In this document: positions 17,372 through 24,919 of the stretch, one piece after another
Layout: each line of letters opens with the position of its first letter
Numbering within the stretch: the first letter of the stretch is position 1
DNA from: JANQTF01 sp036835375
Lineage (GTDB): Bacteria; Bacteroidota; Bacteroidia; J057
Length of the DNA: 35,050 nucleotides
Direction: 5' to 3'
Assembly: GCA_036835375.1 (NCBI GenBank)
Contig: DAITMB010000046.1
Location: 1 to 35,050 of the forward strand
The notes under the pieces: generated by a model
What the model was told of the DNA's origin: nothing
What the model saw: only the letters and a program-made list of their open reading frames with translations
Database searches by the model: none
Program-made: the position numbers and the translations under genes

Positions 17372-17493
17372 AATAAACAGAAAAAGGCGAGAGAAGCCTA
17401 GAAACACAGTCGAGGGAAAACAGCTAAATGAAAAGGAATAAATAGTAGGCGTTCACACTTGCTGCTTTCATTACATGTTTGCTAGGCTTAAGG

Positions 17494-17501
17494 TATATTT
17501 G
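17494..17501 (+). promoter_or_regulatory. Candidate -7 element of lipoprotein gene
   Basis: TATATTTG is an exact TAnnTTTG match about 90 bases upstream of the start codon. A TTTG at 17478-17481 is only 12 bases upstream, closer than the usual 17-23, so the -33 element is uncertain. Confidence 0.4.
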
Positions 17502-17590
17502 CTGATCCTCCGATTTCTGCTCAAAACCGGCGGAAGGCTACTTTCTCCTTGATGTTTTCGTAATTCTTTCAGTAAATGACAATAGCGTAA

Positions 17591-18535
17591 ATGACAATTC
17601 CATCACTCATGTTCACATTGAATAAGCGCACTTCGCAGCTCCTATTTTTGGCAGGAATATTGACCTTCTGCATCCTACCCTTAGGAGGCTGCCGCTTGCT
17701 GAATCCCGAAGAAGACTTGCCGGTATATGTACAAGTCTTGGAGCCATTGGTGCTGATTGATGAAGCGAATAATGTGTGGTCACCAGCAGGAATCAAGGAT
17801 GTGTGGGCATTCCAGCAAGCCGACAAAATTGGGGTGTTTGAAATGCCTGTCACCTTTCCTGTATTGCTGAATGAAGGCGTGGACTCCTTGCGGCTCGGCG
17901 GTGGAATCTTTGAGACAGGTCTATCGGGGTTTCGAGTTGAGTATCCATTTTGGAACGATGTGAATGTGGCTCTGGAAGGTGCGCAGCCGTTGGATACGGT
18001 GGTGGTTCGTCCCCGATTTCGGTATTTCCAACGGGACAGCACCCTGATCTATGCCTTGGAAGAAGGGTTTGAAGGCGCTTCTATCATTTTTCAAAGCAAC
18101 CAAATCTCAGATCAATTCACTTCGATACAGCCCAGTTCAGAAGATAAGTTTGTGGGGCAACTTTCTGGGAAAGTCACATTTAGCCCTGCTAAATACATCT
18201 TTGAGGGCAGTTCGCCCGTGATTTCGCTGCCTCAGACGGGTTTTAACGATATTTATTGCGAAGTATCTTACCGAAACGATATTCCCTTTACTGTGATGCT
18301 CGTAGGCCTTACGAGGGGAAGCCTGATTGAAGTGGAGTTGCCGACCAGCATTGTGTTTAGCTCCCCGAATGAATGGCGAACGGTGTACATCCATCTCAAT
18401 GATTTGGCGCGATCGCTACCAGATGGAGCGGCATTCAAGCTGGTAATCCGCGCAAGCTCCTTCGATGCCAATGCCGGGAGTGGTAGGTCCGGATTCCTGT
18501 TTTTGGATCATATTCGGTTGATCCACTACAGGTGA
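17591..18535 (+). CDS. Predicted lipoprotein of unknown function
   Basis: The protein has 314 residues (or 308 from ATG 17609, which gives a more standard signal peptide). A positively charged start (NKRTSQ) and hydrophobic stretch lead to the lipobox PLGGC, so the cysteine is probably lipidated. The mature protein begins 'RLLNPEEDLPVYVQV' and is beta-rich. It has a middle part reminiscent of carboxypeptidase-regulatory-like or fibronectin-like folds and a C-terminal jelly-roll-like stretch ('EWRTVYIHLNDLA...FKLVIRAS...SGRSGFLFLDHIRLI'), where the DHIRLI ending is common in carbohydrate-binding-like modules. I do not recognise a specific family. The sugar-phosphate transferase that follows starts 113 bases downstream; a shared role at the cell surface is possible but unproven. 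Confidence 0.75.
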   Translation: MTIPSLMFTLNKRTSQLLFLAGILTFCILPLGGCRLLNPEEDLPVYVQVLEPLVLIDEANNVWSPAGIKDVWAFQQADKIGVFEMPVTFPVLLNEGVDSLRLGGGIFETGLSGFRVEYPFWNDVNVALEGAQPLDTVVVRPRFRYFQRDSTLIYALEEGFEGASIIFQSNQISDQFTSIQPSSEDKFVGQLSGKVTFSPAKYIFEGSSPVISLPQTGFNDIYCEVSYRNDIPFTVMLVGLTRGSLIEVELPTSIVFSSPNEWRTVYIHLNDLARSLPDGAAFKLVIRASSFDANAGSGRSGFLFLDHIRLIHYR

Positions 18536-18648
18536 TCTGCTATCATTTAGATTGCTTGTACCAGTTTCGGTCCCCCTCCTCAGTGATCTTTCACTCAAAA
18601 AAAGCCAACTTCGCAGTCCTGATCGCAATCCCTGACAACTAGACTTGC

Positions 18649-20124
18649 ATGGCAGAGGTCCTCTCGGGCAGCAGAAAATTTGCCCCTACCACCATTATAG
18701 TTCAGCTATTACCAATTAACAGGCGTTGGCTACAGCGCTTGGTCTATTTGGGGTTGGATACATTGGTGACCTATGTTGTGTGGCTGATCTTCGTGGTGTT
18801 TCGCCGAGAGACCTTGGAAGGGCATGGATACCTCGACTTTCCCCAGCAGTACATCAATGCAGGCGTCATCACAGGGTATTGGATGTTTTTGTATGGCATT
18901 GCAGGACTCTACGTGCAGCCTTTTCGCCGATCAAGAGTTCAGGAGGTGTCGCAATTGTTTCGCACCACCTTAGCGGGAGTGTTGATCATTTTCTTTCTTA
19001 TTTTTTTGGATGATCCCTTGCCAGAGGAAAAAGATAGCTCAATACAGCGGATCTTGCTCAGTACGTATTTTTGTCTGCAATTCGGTGCGGTGATGGTGGT
19101 GCACCTCACGATCACAACCCGAACCAATATCAAAATCCGGGCGCGAAAAATGGGTTTTCCTACTCTTTTGGTCGGGTCGCAGACTCAGGCATGGACCATT
19201 TATCAGGAGTTGCAAAACATGAGAAGGTCATTGGGATATGATTTCAAAGGATTCATTTCATTGGAAGATACCCGGGAAAGCCCTCTTCATGGCGTGATCA
19301 AGCACTTCGGGGACGTAGATCGATTGCAAGAAGTCATCAAGACCAGGGGGATTGAGGAGGTGATCATCGCGCTTGAGCCAGATGAAATCAAGCGGGTAGG
19401 GGAGGTGATCGATATCTGTGAGCAAACCCCGGCCCTGATCAAAGTCGTGCCGGGCGTCTATGACTATATCACTGGTAGTGTGAAGGTAAGTCACATTTTG
19501 GGAGCGCCGTTGATCGAGATTTTTCCTCACGTGCTCCGTTCTTGGGAGCGGGCCGGAAAGCGCTTGTTCGATGTTGTGGCTTCTGCCTGTGCGCTGCTTT
19601 TGCTGTGGCCGCTCTTTCTGGTGATTGGAATTGCCGTGCGGATGGATTCCGAAGGCCCCGTGTTCTTCTTGCAGGAGCGAATTGGCAAAAATGGTTTACC
19701 ATTTACCATCATCAAATTTCGCTCCATGTACATCAATGCCGAAGCGATGGGACCTGCTTTGTCCAGCGACGACGATCCGAGAGTGACAAAAGTAGGCCGA
19801 TGGCTGCGCAAAACGAGGCTAGACGAAATTCCCCAATTTTGGAATGTGTTTGTTGGCGATATGAGCATCGTGGGTCCACGGCCTGAGCGGCAGCATTTTA
19901 TTGATCAAATTGTCAGAGTCGCGCCACACTATCGCCACTTGCACAAGGTGCGGCCGGGCATCACTTCCTGGGGGCAGGTCAAATACGGATATGCTTCTGA
20001 CGTGCCGCAGATGGTCGAGAGATTGAAGTTTGATATTCTCTACATGGAAAATATTTCTCTTGCGCTGGACCTCAAAATCCTCGCTTACACCCTGATTGTG
20101 ATCATTGAGGGAAGAGGGAAGTAA
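18649..20124 (+). CDS. Polyprenyl-phosphate sugar-phosphate transferase (WcaJ/PglC-like)
   Basis: This is a 491-residue initiating enzyme for exopolysaccharide or glycan synthesis; it links a sugar-1-phosphate from a nucleotide sugar to undecaprenyl phosphate. The first ~140 residues hold four transmembrane helices. Next comes a Rossmann-like 'CoA-binding' middle domain (about 160-280; 'TLLVGSQTQAW', 'IEEVIIALEP'). The catalytic bacterial sugar transferase domain starts with 'KRLFDVVASACALLLLWPLFL' near residue 303, followed by 'GPVFFLQERIGKNG', 'KFRSMYINAE', 'TRLDEIPQFWNVFVGDMSIVGPRPER' and 'VRPGITSWGQV'. All family motifs are present. No other capsule genes lie next to it, so the polymer made is unknown. 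Confidence 0.93.
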   Translation: MAEVLSGSRKFAPTTIIVQLLPINRRWLQRLVYLGLDTLVTYVVWLIFVVFRRETLEGHGYLDFPQQYINAGVITGYWMFLYGIAGLYVQPFRRSRVQEVSQLFRTTLAGVLIIFFLIFLDDPLPEEKDSSIQRILLSTYFCLQFGAVMVVHLTITTRTNIKIRARKMGFPTLLVGSQTQAWTIYQELQNMRRSLGYDFKGFISLEDTRESPLHGVIKHFGDVDRLQEVIKTRGIEEVIIALEPDEIKRVGEVIDICEQTPALIKVVPGVYDYITGSVKVSHILGAPLIEIFPHVLRSWERAGKRLFDVVASACALLLLWPLFLVIGIAVRMDSEGPVFFLQERIGKNGLPFTIIKFRSMYINAEAMGPALSSDDDPRVTKVGRWLRKTRLDEIPQFWNVFVGDMSIVGPRPERQHFIDQIVRVAPHYRHLHKVRPGITSWGQVKYGYASDVPQMVERLKFDILYMENISLALDLKILAYTLIVIIEGRGK

Positions 20125-20147
20125 GCGCTCCGGACTTACCGGGGTGT

Positions 20148-21248
20148 TTAATAATACAGACGCTTACGAGCGACAATTTTCCAATGGTCCACCACAGCTC
20201 GTTCTTCCACCACACATACTTCCTCATGTAGGGCCATAGTCGGGCATATGTGCATAGGAATGGCATACATGCCCTGTCCAATGCGATAAAGAGCTGCATC
20301 AGCGACCTCAATCGTAAGGTGCTCTTCGCTGTGTGAACCAGTTTCATATCCTTCAAGACCCACGATTCTGGCACGAGGATGCGGCATCTCTGCGGCAATG
20401 GCCTTGTGGCCGAGGTCCAGACAAATTTTGGTGGAAGACGGCTTTGAGATGACGCGGGTAAACACAGTGGCTGCTGGTTCGAAGGGCAAATCAGGAAATT
20501 GTCCGCTATAGCCAGCATCCCAAATGAGCACCGTGCCAGGACTCAAAGAGCGGTCGGGGTGCTGTGCATGAATAGGAAAGGAGGGCGTGCCACCGCAAAC
20601 AAGGTCGGAAACGGGAATATCTGCATCTAACAGCCTTTGGTGAAACGTCTTTACCTCTGCAAAGGCAGCTTCGACCTCAAGGGTTCGCTGTGGGAGGTCT
20701 CGGGTGCGAATGTGCCCGTCATATACGTGGAGGCCAGCGAGGTGGACCAACGGAGATCGCCAAATTTTCTCAGCGAGTTGAAAGGCTTTTCCTCCCGGCG
20801 TGATGCCAGTTCGATTCATGCCCACGTTGAGGTCGATCCACACGTGGAGGAGGCAGTTGGCTCCTTGGGCAACCTGCTTCACCTCTTGCAATCCTTCCAT
20901 GCTGTCCACCAAAAACGATAGATAGCATTCTGGGTGAGACAAAACTCTACGGGTAAAGGCCGCCAACGAAGGGCCGAGGAGAGGATAGGCCAGGAGAATA
21001 TCTGTCGCTCCACATTCGATGAGCATGTCCAGCTCCGCCAAGGTCGAACACTTGAAGTGTTGAATGCCAGCCTGCTGCTGCCACTTCACTACTTGCGGGA
21101 GCTTATGTGTCTTGACATGCGGTCGAAGTCGAGCGGCATCGCCCGCCAAATGGATCATGCGAGTCAGGTTGCGCTTTACAGCTTCGGGATAAAGCAGCAG
21201 GGCTGGCGAAATGACACCAGACGCATCAGCCAAAGTATAGTCCATCAT
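20148..21248 (-). CDS. DSD1-family PLP enzyme (D-threonine aldolase / D-serine dehydratase-like)
   Basis: The protein has about 366 residues and a fold-type III (alanine-racemase-like) PLP barrel. The PLP lysine is probably K46 in 'RPHVKTHK'. Sequence blocks 'FKCSTLAELDML', 'WIDLNVGMNRTGI', 'LHVYDGHIR', 'CGGTPSFPIHAQ' and 'LDLGHKAIAAEMPHPRA' are typical. The C-terminal pair H333-x-C335 ('PMHICPT') matches the divalent-metal site of D-threonine aldolases and eukaryotic D-serine dehydratases. The first splits D-threonine to glycine and acetaldehyde; the second turns D-serine into pyruvate and ammonia. Which reaction occurs here is not decided by sequence. A TTG at 21254 is possible, but ATG 21248 (or 21245) is preferred. 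RidA lies directly upstream. Confidence 0.85.
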   Translation of the reverse strand: MMDYTLADASGVISPALLLYPEAVKRNLTRMIHLAGDAARLRPHVKTHKLPQVVKWQQQAGIQHFKCSTLAELDMLIECGATDILLAYPLLGPSLAAFTRRVLSHPECYLSFLVDSMEGLQEVKQVAQGANCLLHVWIDLNVGMNRTGITPGGKAFQLAEKIWRSPLVHLAGLHVYDGHIRTRDLPQRTLEVEAAFAEVKTFHQRLLDADIPVSDLVCGGTPSFPIHAQHPDRSLSPGTVLIWDAGYSGQFPDLPFEPAATVFTRVISKPSSTKICLDLGHKAIAAEMPHPRARIVGLEGYETGSHSEEHLTIEVADAALYRIGQGMYAIPMHICPTMALHEEVCVVEERAVVDHWKIVARKRLYY

Positions 21249-21356
21249 GAGCAAGTGGTCATTCGAAGAAAGCAGTACGTCGGCGACAGCAGCGGGTCGC
21301 TCGGTGGATAGAATTTTGTTCCAGTGGACTTTTGCAGAGGCAATCGTGGCTCAAGA

Positions 21357-21812
21357 TCACGAGCGAATTTCAAAAATCGCCTCGATTTCCACGGCTACGT
21401 TGTGGGGAAGGATCATGCCTACTGCGCTTCTGGCGCCTTTTCCATTGGCTTCTCCCAGCAGATCTACCATCAATTGCGAAAACCCGTTGATCACCATGGG
21501 TTGTTGCGTAAATCCCGGCAGGCAATTGACCATTCCCAAAGTCTTGACCAACCGGACGATTCGGTCGAGGTCACCAAAATGCATCTCAATGGTAGAAAGC
21601 ATCGTGAGACCGACTTGCCTAGCAGCGTACACGCCTTCTTCCACGCTCAAGTCATGGCCCACTTGCCCTTTGATAAAGGTGCCATCAGGGTTGACGGGCA
21701 CTTGACCAGAAACATAGAGCAATTTGTCCAGGAGCACCACAGGATGATAGATGCCGCCCTTGGGCGGGGCCGGAGGCAGGATCAAGCCCAGTTGCGCGAG
21801 TTTTTCTTTCAT
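21357..21812 (-). CDS. RidA-family enamine/imine deaminase
   Basis: The protein has 151 residues. It has the YjgF/YER057c/UK114 pattern: 'LLYVSGQVPVNPDGTFIKGQVG', 'QVGLTMLSTI', and near the end 'ARSAVGMILPHNVAVEIEAI', with the conserved Arg128 that binds the carboxylate of substrates. RidA proteins hydrolyse reactive 2-aminoacrylate and related imines released by PLP enzymes. It is some 20 residues longer than E. coli RidA, mostly at the N-terminus, and resembles the larger-form subfamily. The frame is open to 21875, but residues before ATG 21812 look unrelated. It is followed 108 bases later by the D-amino-acid lyase-like gene, a sensible partner. Confidence 0.9.
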   Translation of the reverse strand: MKEKLAQLGLILPPAPPKGGIYHPVVLLDKLLYVSGQVPVNPDGTFIKGQVGHDLSVEEGVYAARQVGLTMLSTIEMHFGDLDRIVRLVKTLGMVNCLPGFTQQPMVINGFSQLMVDLLGEANGKGARSAVGMILPHNVAVEIEAIFEIRS

Positions 21813-21898
21813 GTCAGCGGCTTTTGTTAGACGTAGGAAGTGAGGAGTTGGTATCAGCGTACATACGATTAACACAATTGCCTTTTGAAGAACATGAC

Positions 21899-22522
21899 TT
21901 AAAACAACTGTGTCTCCTTCGTCTTGGCTCTTTTATTCTCTGATTTTTTCATGCCTTTGGCTCCTCCTTCCCAGAAGAATCCAAACACACCACCCAGGAT
22001 CCCTCCGATGATATGAGCAAATTGGGAGACCTGATCTTCTTTGAATAAATGAAAGAATTCTTTGCCAAGAAACAGCAGCACGATCAGAATAAAAGTGAGT
22101 GGAATGCCACCAGACCGAGTACGGGTGTATGAGGCCAACAGAATGAGCATAAACGCCACACCACTTGCGCCAAGCAGTGCTTGATTGAAAAAGATGATTT
22201 GCAGTACGCCCACAACCAAAGCTGTGACGAGGATCATGAGAAACAAGTCCTTGGAGCCATATTTTTCTTCCAAAATCGGCCCCACCAGCAAGATGATCGT
22301 GAAATTGCCCACCAAATGCTCCCATCCACCGTGGCCTAACACATGGGAGAACAGACGAAAGTACCAGATAGGATTAGCAAAGTCCACCACCGGAAATACC
22401 GTGAAGTAGGGCATGATGAAGGTGATTTCGGGCAGGTTGCCAAAAATCATTTCTACAACCAGAATCAGCGTGGCAATCAACGCGAAGGTGAGAATGACGG
22501 GAGAATTATATTCGATTTTCAT
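21899..22522 (-). CDS. Rhomboid-family intramembrane serine protease
   Basis: This is a 207-residue polytopic membrane protein. The catalytic pair is S120 in GASG and H170 in 'QFAHIIGGILGGVFGF', both within hydrophobic helices. The N-terminal 'WYFRLFSHVLGHGGWEHLVGNFTIILLVGPILEE' block matches the rhomboid H-x-x-x-N loop. Six transmembrane segments are likely, ending in a short basic tail (KKSENKRAKTKE). Substrates are unknown. It is the first gene of a loose minus-strand run with RidA and the D-amino-acid enzyme (gaps of about 86 and 108 bases), but a functional link is not evident. Confidence 0.9.
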   Translation of the reverse strand: MKIEYNSPVILTFALIATLILVVEMIFGNLPEITFIMPYFTVFPVVDFANPIWYFRLFSHVLGHGGWEHLVGNFTIILLVGPILEEKYGSKDLFLMILVTALVVGVLQIIFFNQALLGASGVAFMLILLASYTRTRSGGIPLTFILIVLLFLGKEFFHLFKEDQVSQFAHIIGGILGGVFGFFWEGGAKGMKKSENKRAKTKETQLF

Positions 22523-22793
22523 TGGAGTGGGCGGTTCGTATCGAAGAGACGGTGGCGAAATAAATTGAAGCGAAAAAATGGTAAAAAAAATCAGCGCGGA
22601 GAAAAAGGATTAGTTAAAAAAAGCAGGTGGTCAAAGAGAATGGTTGTAATACAAGATGACTTCCAAAGATGTCGATTAATTAGACCAGTTGGAAATCAAG
22701 AACAGAAGGCTAACTTCGATTTCTGGAGAATGGGGAAGCGGTTTATGAGAAATTACGTGGGGAAACTACCCAGAAAAAAGAATCATTTTTATC

Positions 22794-23180
22794 ATGCAAG
22801 GAATTAGACTCGCCTACACCGCAGGCGCTTTTTTAGGATTGGCCGGCGTCATAGCAGGGGCACTTGGAGCACATGCATTGGAGAAAGTATTGGAACCAGC
22901 TTCCTTGAATTCGTTTGAGACAGCAGTAAGGTTTCAAATGTATCATGCGTTGCTCCTGATTTTATTAGGGACCATGCAAGAGCGAGCCGTGAACGACCGT
23001 TCTCTTTTTTGGGTGACAAATATAACCATTGTAGGAATCCTCATGTTTTCAGGGTCGATCTATCTGCTCGTCCTCAGCCCGATCAAAGTGGGTATTGTCA
23101 CGCCCATCGGCGGCACGGTGCTCATAGTGGCTTGGGCTTGGTTGCTGATATGGGGAATTCGCAGGAAAGGGAAAATATGA
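22794..23180 (+). CDS. DUF423 membrane protein
   Basis: This is a 128-residue protein with about four transmembrane helices. It shows the DUF423 signature 'AGALGAHALEKVL' with 'SFETAVRFQMYHALLLILLG' and 'FSGSIYLLVL'. The family is widespread but its function is unknown. Its stop codon overlaps the start of pnuC in an ATGA arrangement (23177-23180), so the two are translationally coupled. It is the first gene of the NAD-salvage run. Confidence 0.9.
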   Translation: MQGIRLAYTAGAFLGLAGVIAGALGAHALEKVLEPASLNSFETAVRFQMYHALLLILLGTMQERAVNDRSLFWVTNITIVGILMFSGSIYLLVLSPIKVGIVTPIGGTVLIVAWAWLLIWGIRRKGKI

Positions 23181-23818
23181 CCGATTCCAGTTTATTTCAA
23201 TCACTGCTCGACTACGTTTTCAGTCCTTACGCTGGATACCCATGGAAGGACATTGTGCTTGAAATCATTGGGGTCACCTTTGGATTGCTGAGCGTGTATT
23301 TTGCCAAAAGAGAGCACATCTGGGTCTATCCCACCGGCATCATATCCACGGCGATCTACGTGTATCTACTCTACCATGCTGGGCTTTTCGGAGACATGGC
23401 CATCAACGGCTACTACTTTGTCATGAGCCTCTACGGGTGGTACTTTTGGCTGAAGCCGCGGGATGGCAAGGCTCCGCCGATCGTGCGGGCGAGTCTGCGC
23501 GAAAATGGGATTGGGTTGCTCATTCTGGTCGCAGCTTGGGGGCTCACGTATTATGTCCTGGCAAACCACACCAGTAGCACCGTTCCTCTGGTGGATTCGA
23601 TCACTACCGCGCTTTTTTTCGTAGGAATGTGGTTCATGGCACGCAAAGCCATCGAGAACTGGATCTACTGGATCGTCGCCGATGCGATTTCCATTCCCCT
23701 CTACCTCTATAAAGGCTTGGGGCTCACAAGTTTTCAATACCTTATTTTTCTGGGAATCGCTATTGCAGGTTATCTCAGCTGGGACAAAAAACTGCGCAGC
23801 AGGGCAGTGGCGAACTAA
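23177..23818 (+). CDS. pnuC: PnuC nicotinamide riboside transporter
   Basis: This is a 213-residue inner-membrane transporter with about seven to eight helices. Family patterns include 'VTFGLLSVYFAKREHIWVYPTGIISTAIYVYLLY', 'MAINGYYFVMSLYGWYFWL', and 'ENWIYWIVADAISIPLYLYKG'. These aromatic and NGYY/WxWxD elements match PnuC, which admits nicotinamide riboside by facilitated diffusion and depends on a kinase to trap it. The ATG at 23177 overlaps the DUF423 stop; a longer frame to 23009 is a shadow of DUF423. The trapping kinase gene follows 39 bases later. Confidence 0.94.
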   Translation: MTDSSLFQSLLDYVFSPYAGYPWKDIVLEIIGVTFGLLSVYFAKREHIWVYPTGIISTAIYVYLLYHAGLFGDMAINGYYFVMSLYGWYFWLKPRDGKAPPIVRASLRENGIGLLILVAAWGLTYYVLANHTSSTVPLVDSITTALFFVGMWFMARKAIENWIYWIVADAISIPLYLYKGLGLTSFQYLIFLGIAIAGYLSWDKKLRSRAVAN

Positions 23819-23857
23819 CAGCCTCCTCTCTGCACCTCCACCCTCCTCACTTCCTCT

Positions 23858-24370
23858 ATGCAAAAAATCGCCATTGTAGGGCCTGAGTCCACCGGAAAAA
23901 CGACCCTCGCTCGCGAGCTTGCAGATTATTATGCCGAACCGTGGGTGAGAGAGTATGCTCGTGAATACTTGCAGTCGCTTGATCGAGCCTATGCCGAAGC
24001 TGATTTGCTGCCAATTGCCCAAGGACAACTTCTTCAGGAAGCGCGAGCTGCACGCGCGGCAGAAGAACGGCTTTTTTGTGACACGAACCTCCTCGTGATC
24101 AAGATATGGGCAATGGATAAATTTGGTCGGGTGGATCCAGAACTGCTCCGACTTTGGAAGCCAGAAGACTATGGCATTCATTTGCTGCTTTACCCTGATT
24201 TGCCATGGGAAGAAGATCCCCTTCGAGAAGACCCCGCGCGTCGTGAAACGCTTTTTGGCAAATATGAGCAAGAGTTGGAAATGGCGCAGGCGACCTTTGC
24301 AGTAATCAAAGGCGAAGGTGAATCCAGATTTCAGCATGCTTGCTGGGCGATTGAGTCTTACCTGGGCTGA
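23858..24370 (+). CDS. NadR-type ribosylnicotinamide kinase
   Basis: This is a 170-residue P-loop protein. Walker A is 'GPESTGKTT' at residues 8-16, and 'PWVREYAREYL' and 'LFCDTNLLVIKIWA' match the nicotinamide riboside kinase domain of NadR. It lacks the helix-turn-helix and NMN adenylyltransferase domains of full-length E. coli NadR, so it is a stand-alone kinase. Placement after pnuC supports phosphorylation of imported nicotinamide riboside to NMN. It is probably in one operon with DUF423 and pnuC. Confidence 0.9.
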   Translation: MQKIAIVGPESTGKTTLARELADYYAEPWVREYAREYLQSLDRAYAEADLLPIAQGQLLQEARAARAAEERLFCDTNLLVIKIWAMDKFGRVDPELLRLWKPEDYGIHLLLYPDLPWEEDPLREDPARRETLFGKYEQELEMAQATFAVIKGEGESRFQHACWAIESYLG

Positions 24371-24470
24371 CGAAGCAGGAGTAGCGAAAGTCTCTAGCCA
24401 TGTGAAAGACCTGTTGTCTTCCACGAATTTTTGCCGCAACTTCGTCCTCCCTATATGGATAGAGAGATAC

Positions 24471-24866
24471 ATGGATCGAAACATTGAAATCGCCCGCATC
24501 CAACGGGAAATCAGCAAAGCCCTAGAGCTAACTTTGGATCATGTGGTATTTGATTATACCCAGGAAGACGGACTCGTACAGCTCAACCTCATCACCATCA
24601 ACCCTCGTCACGACGAGACTTTCCTTTTTCACACCACCGAAGGAACCGACAAGCTGGAAGCACTCCAGCAAATGATCGAGTATGTAGAGAAAAAGCATGC
24701 GAAAAAGCAATCCTTTACTGTCCAATGGGCGCAAAAAGGAAAGTCGGAACTTCAGGTGTCATACTTTCGTGCCAGAACGATGTACGAGGTGTTGGACAAG
24801 TTTTTTCATGGTCGAAATGCCGAGGAATACATCATATTCTCCATACAGCTCAACCCCATCGCCTGA
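24471..24866 (+). CDS. Small uncharacterised protein
   Basis: The protein has 131 residues, with no signal peptide or transmembrane segment. It starts 'MDRNIEIARIQREISKALE', is rich in charged residues, and alternates helix and strand ('DGLVQLNLITIN', 'KLEALQQMIEYVEKK', 'SELQVSYFRARTMYEVLDKFFHG'). I do not recognise a family. The start at 24471 is chosen because the frame upstream overlaps the kinase gene. The gap of 100 bases to the kinase permits co-transcription. It could be a Bacteroidota-specific conserved protein; that is a guess from its soluble, compositionally normal sequence and its place in a tight run. Confidence 0.7.
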   Translation: MDRNIEIARIQREISKALELTLDHVVFDYTQEDGLVQLNLITINPRHDETFLFHTTEGTDKLEALQQMIEYVEKKHAKKQSFTVQWAQKGKSELQVSYFRARTMYEVLDKFFHGRNAEEYIIFSIQLNPIA

Positions 24867-24919
24867 TCCAGGTTGATGGCATCTGTTGCCGAGATGTTTA
24901 TCTTTCGGGAATACATCCC

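Larger units (their letters stand above)
17265..17590. other. Intergenic region between sufE and lipoprotein gene
   Basis: These ~325 bases hold two divergent promoters: one for sufE (17342-17371) and one -7 match for the lipoprotein gene (17494-17501). Nothing else was recognised. Confidence 0.5.

Noticed and set aside
23366..24517. 383-codon minus-strand frame opposite pnuC and the NadR-like kinase
   Set aside because: It is a long antisense shadow of genes with clear family motifs; its own translation has none.
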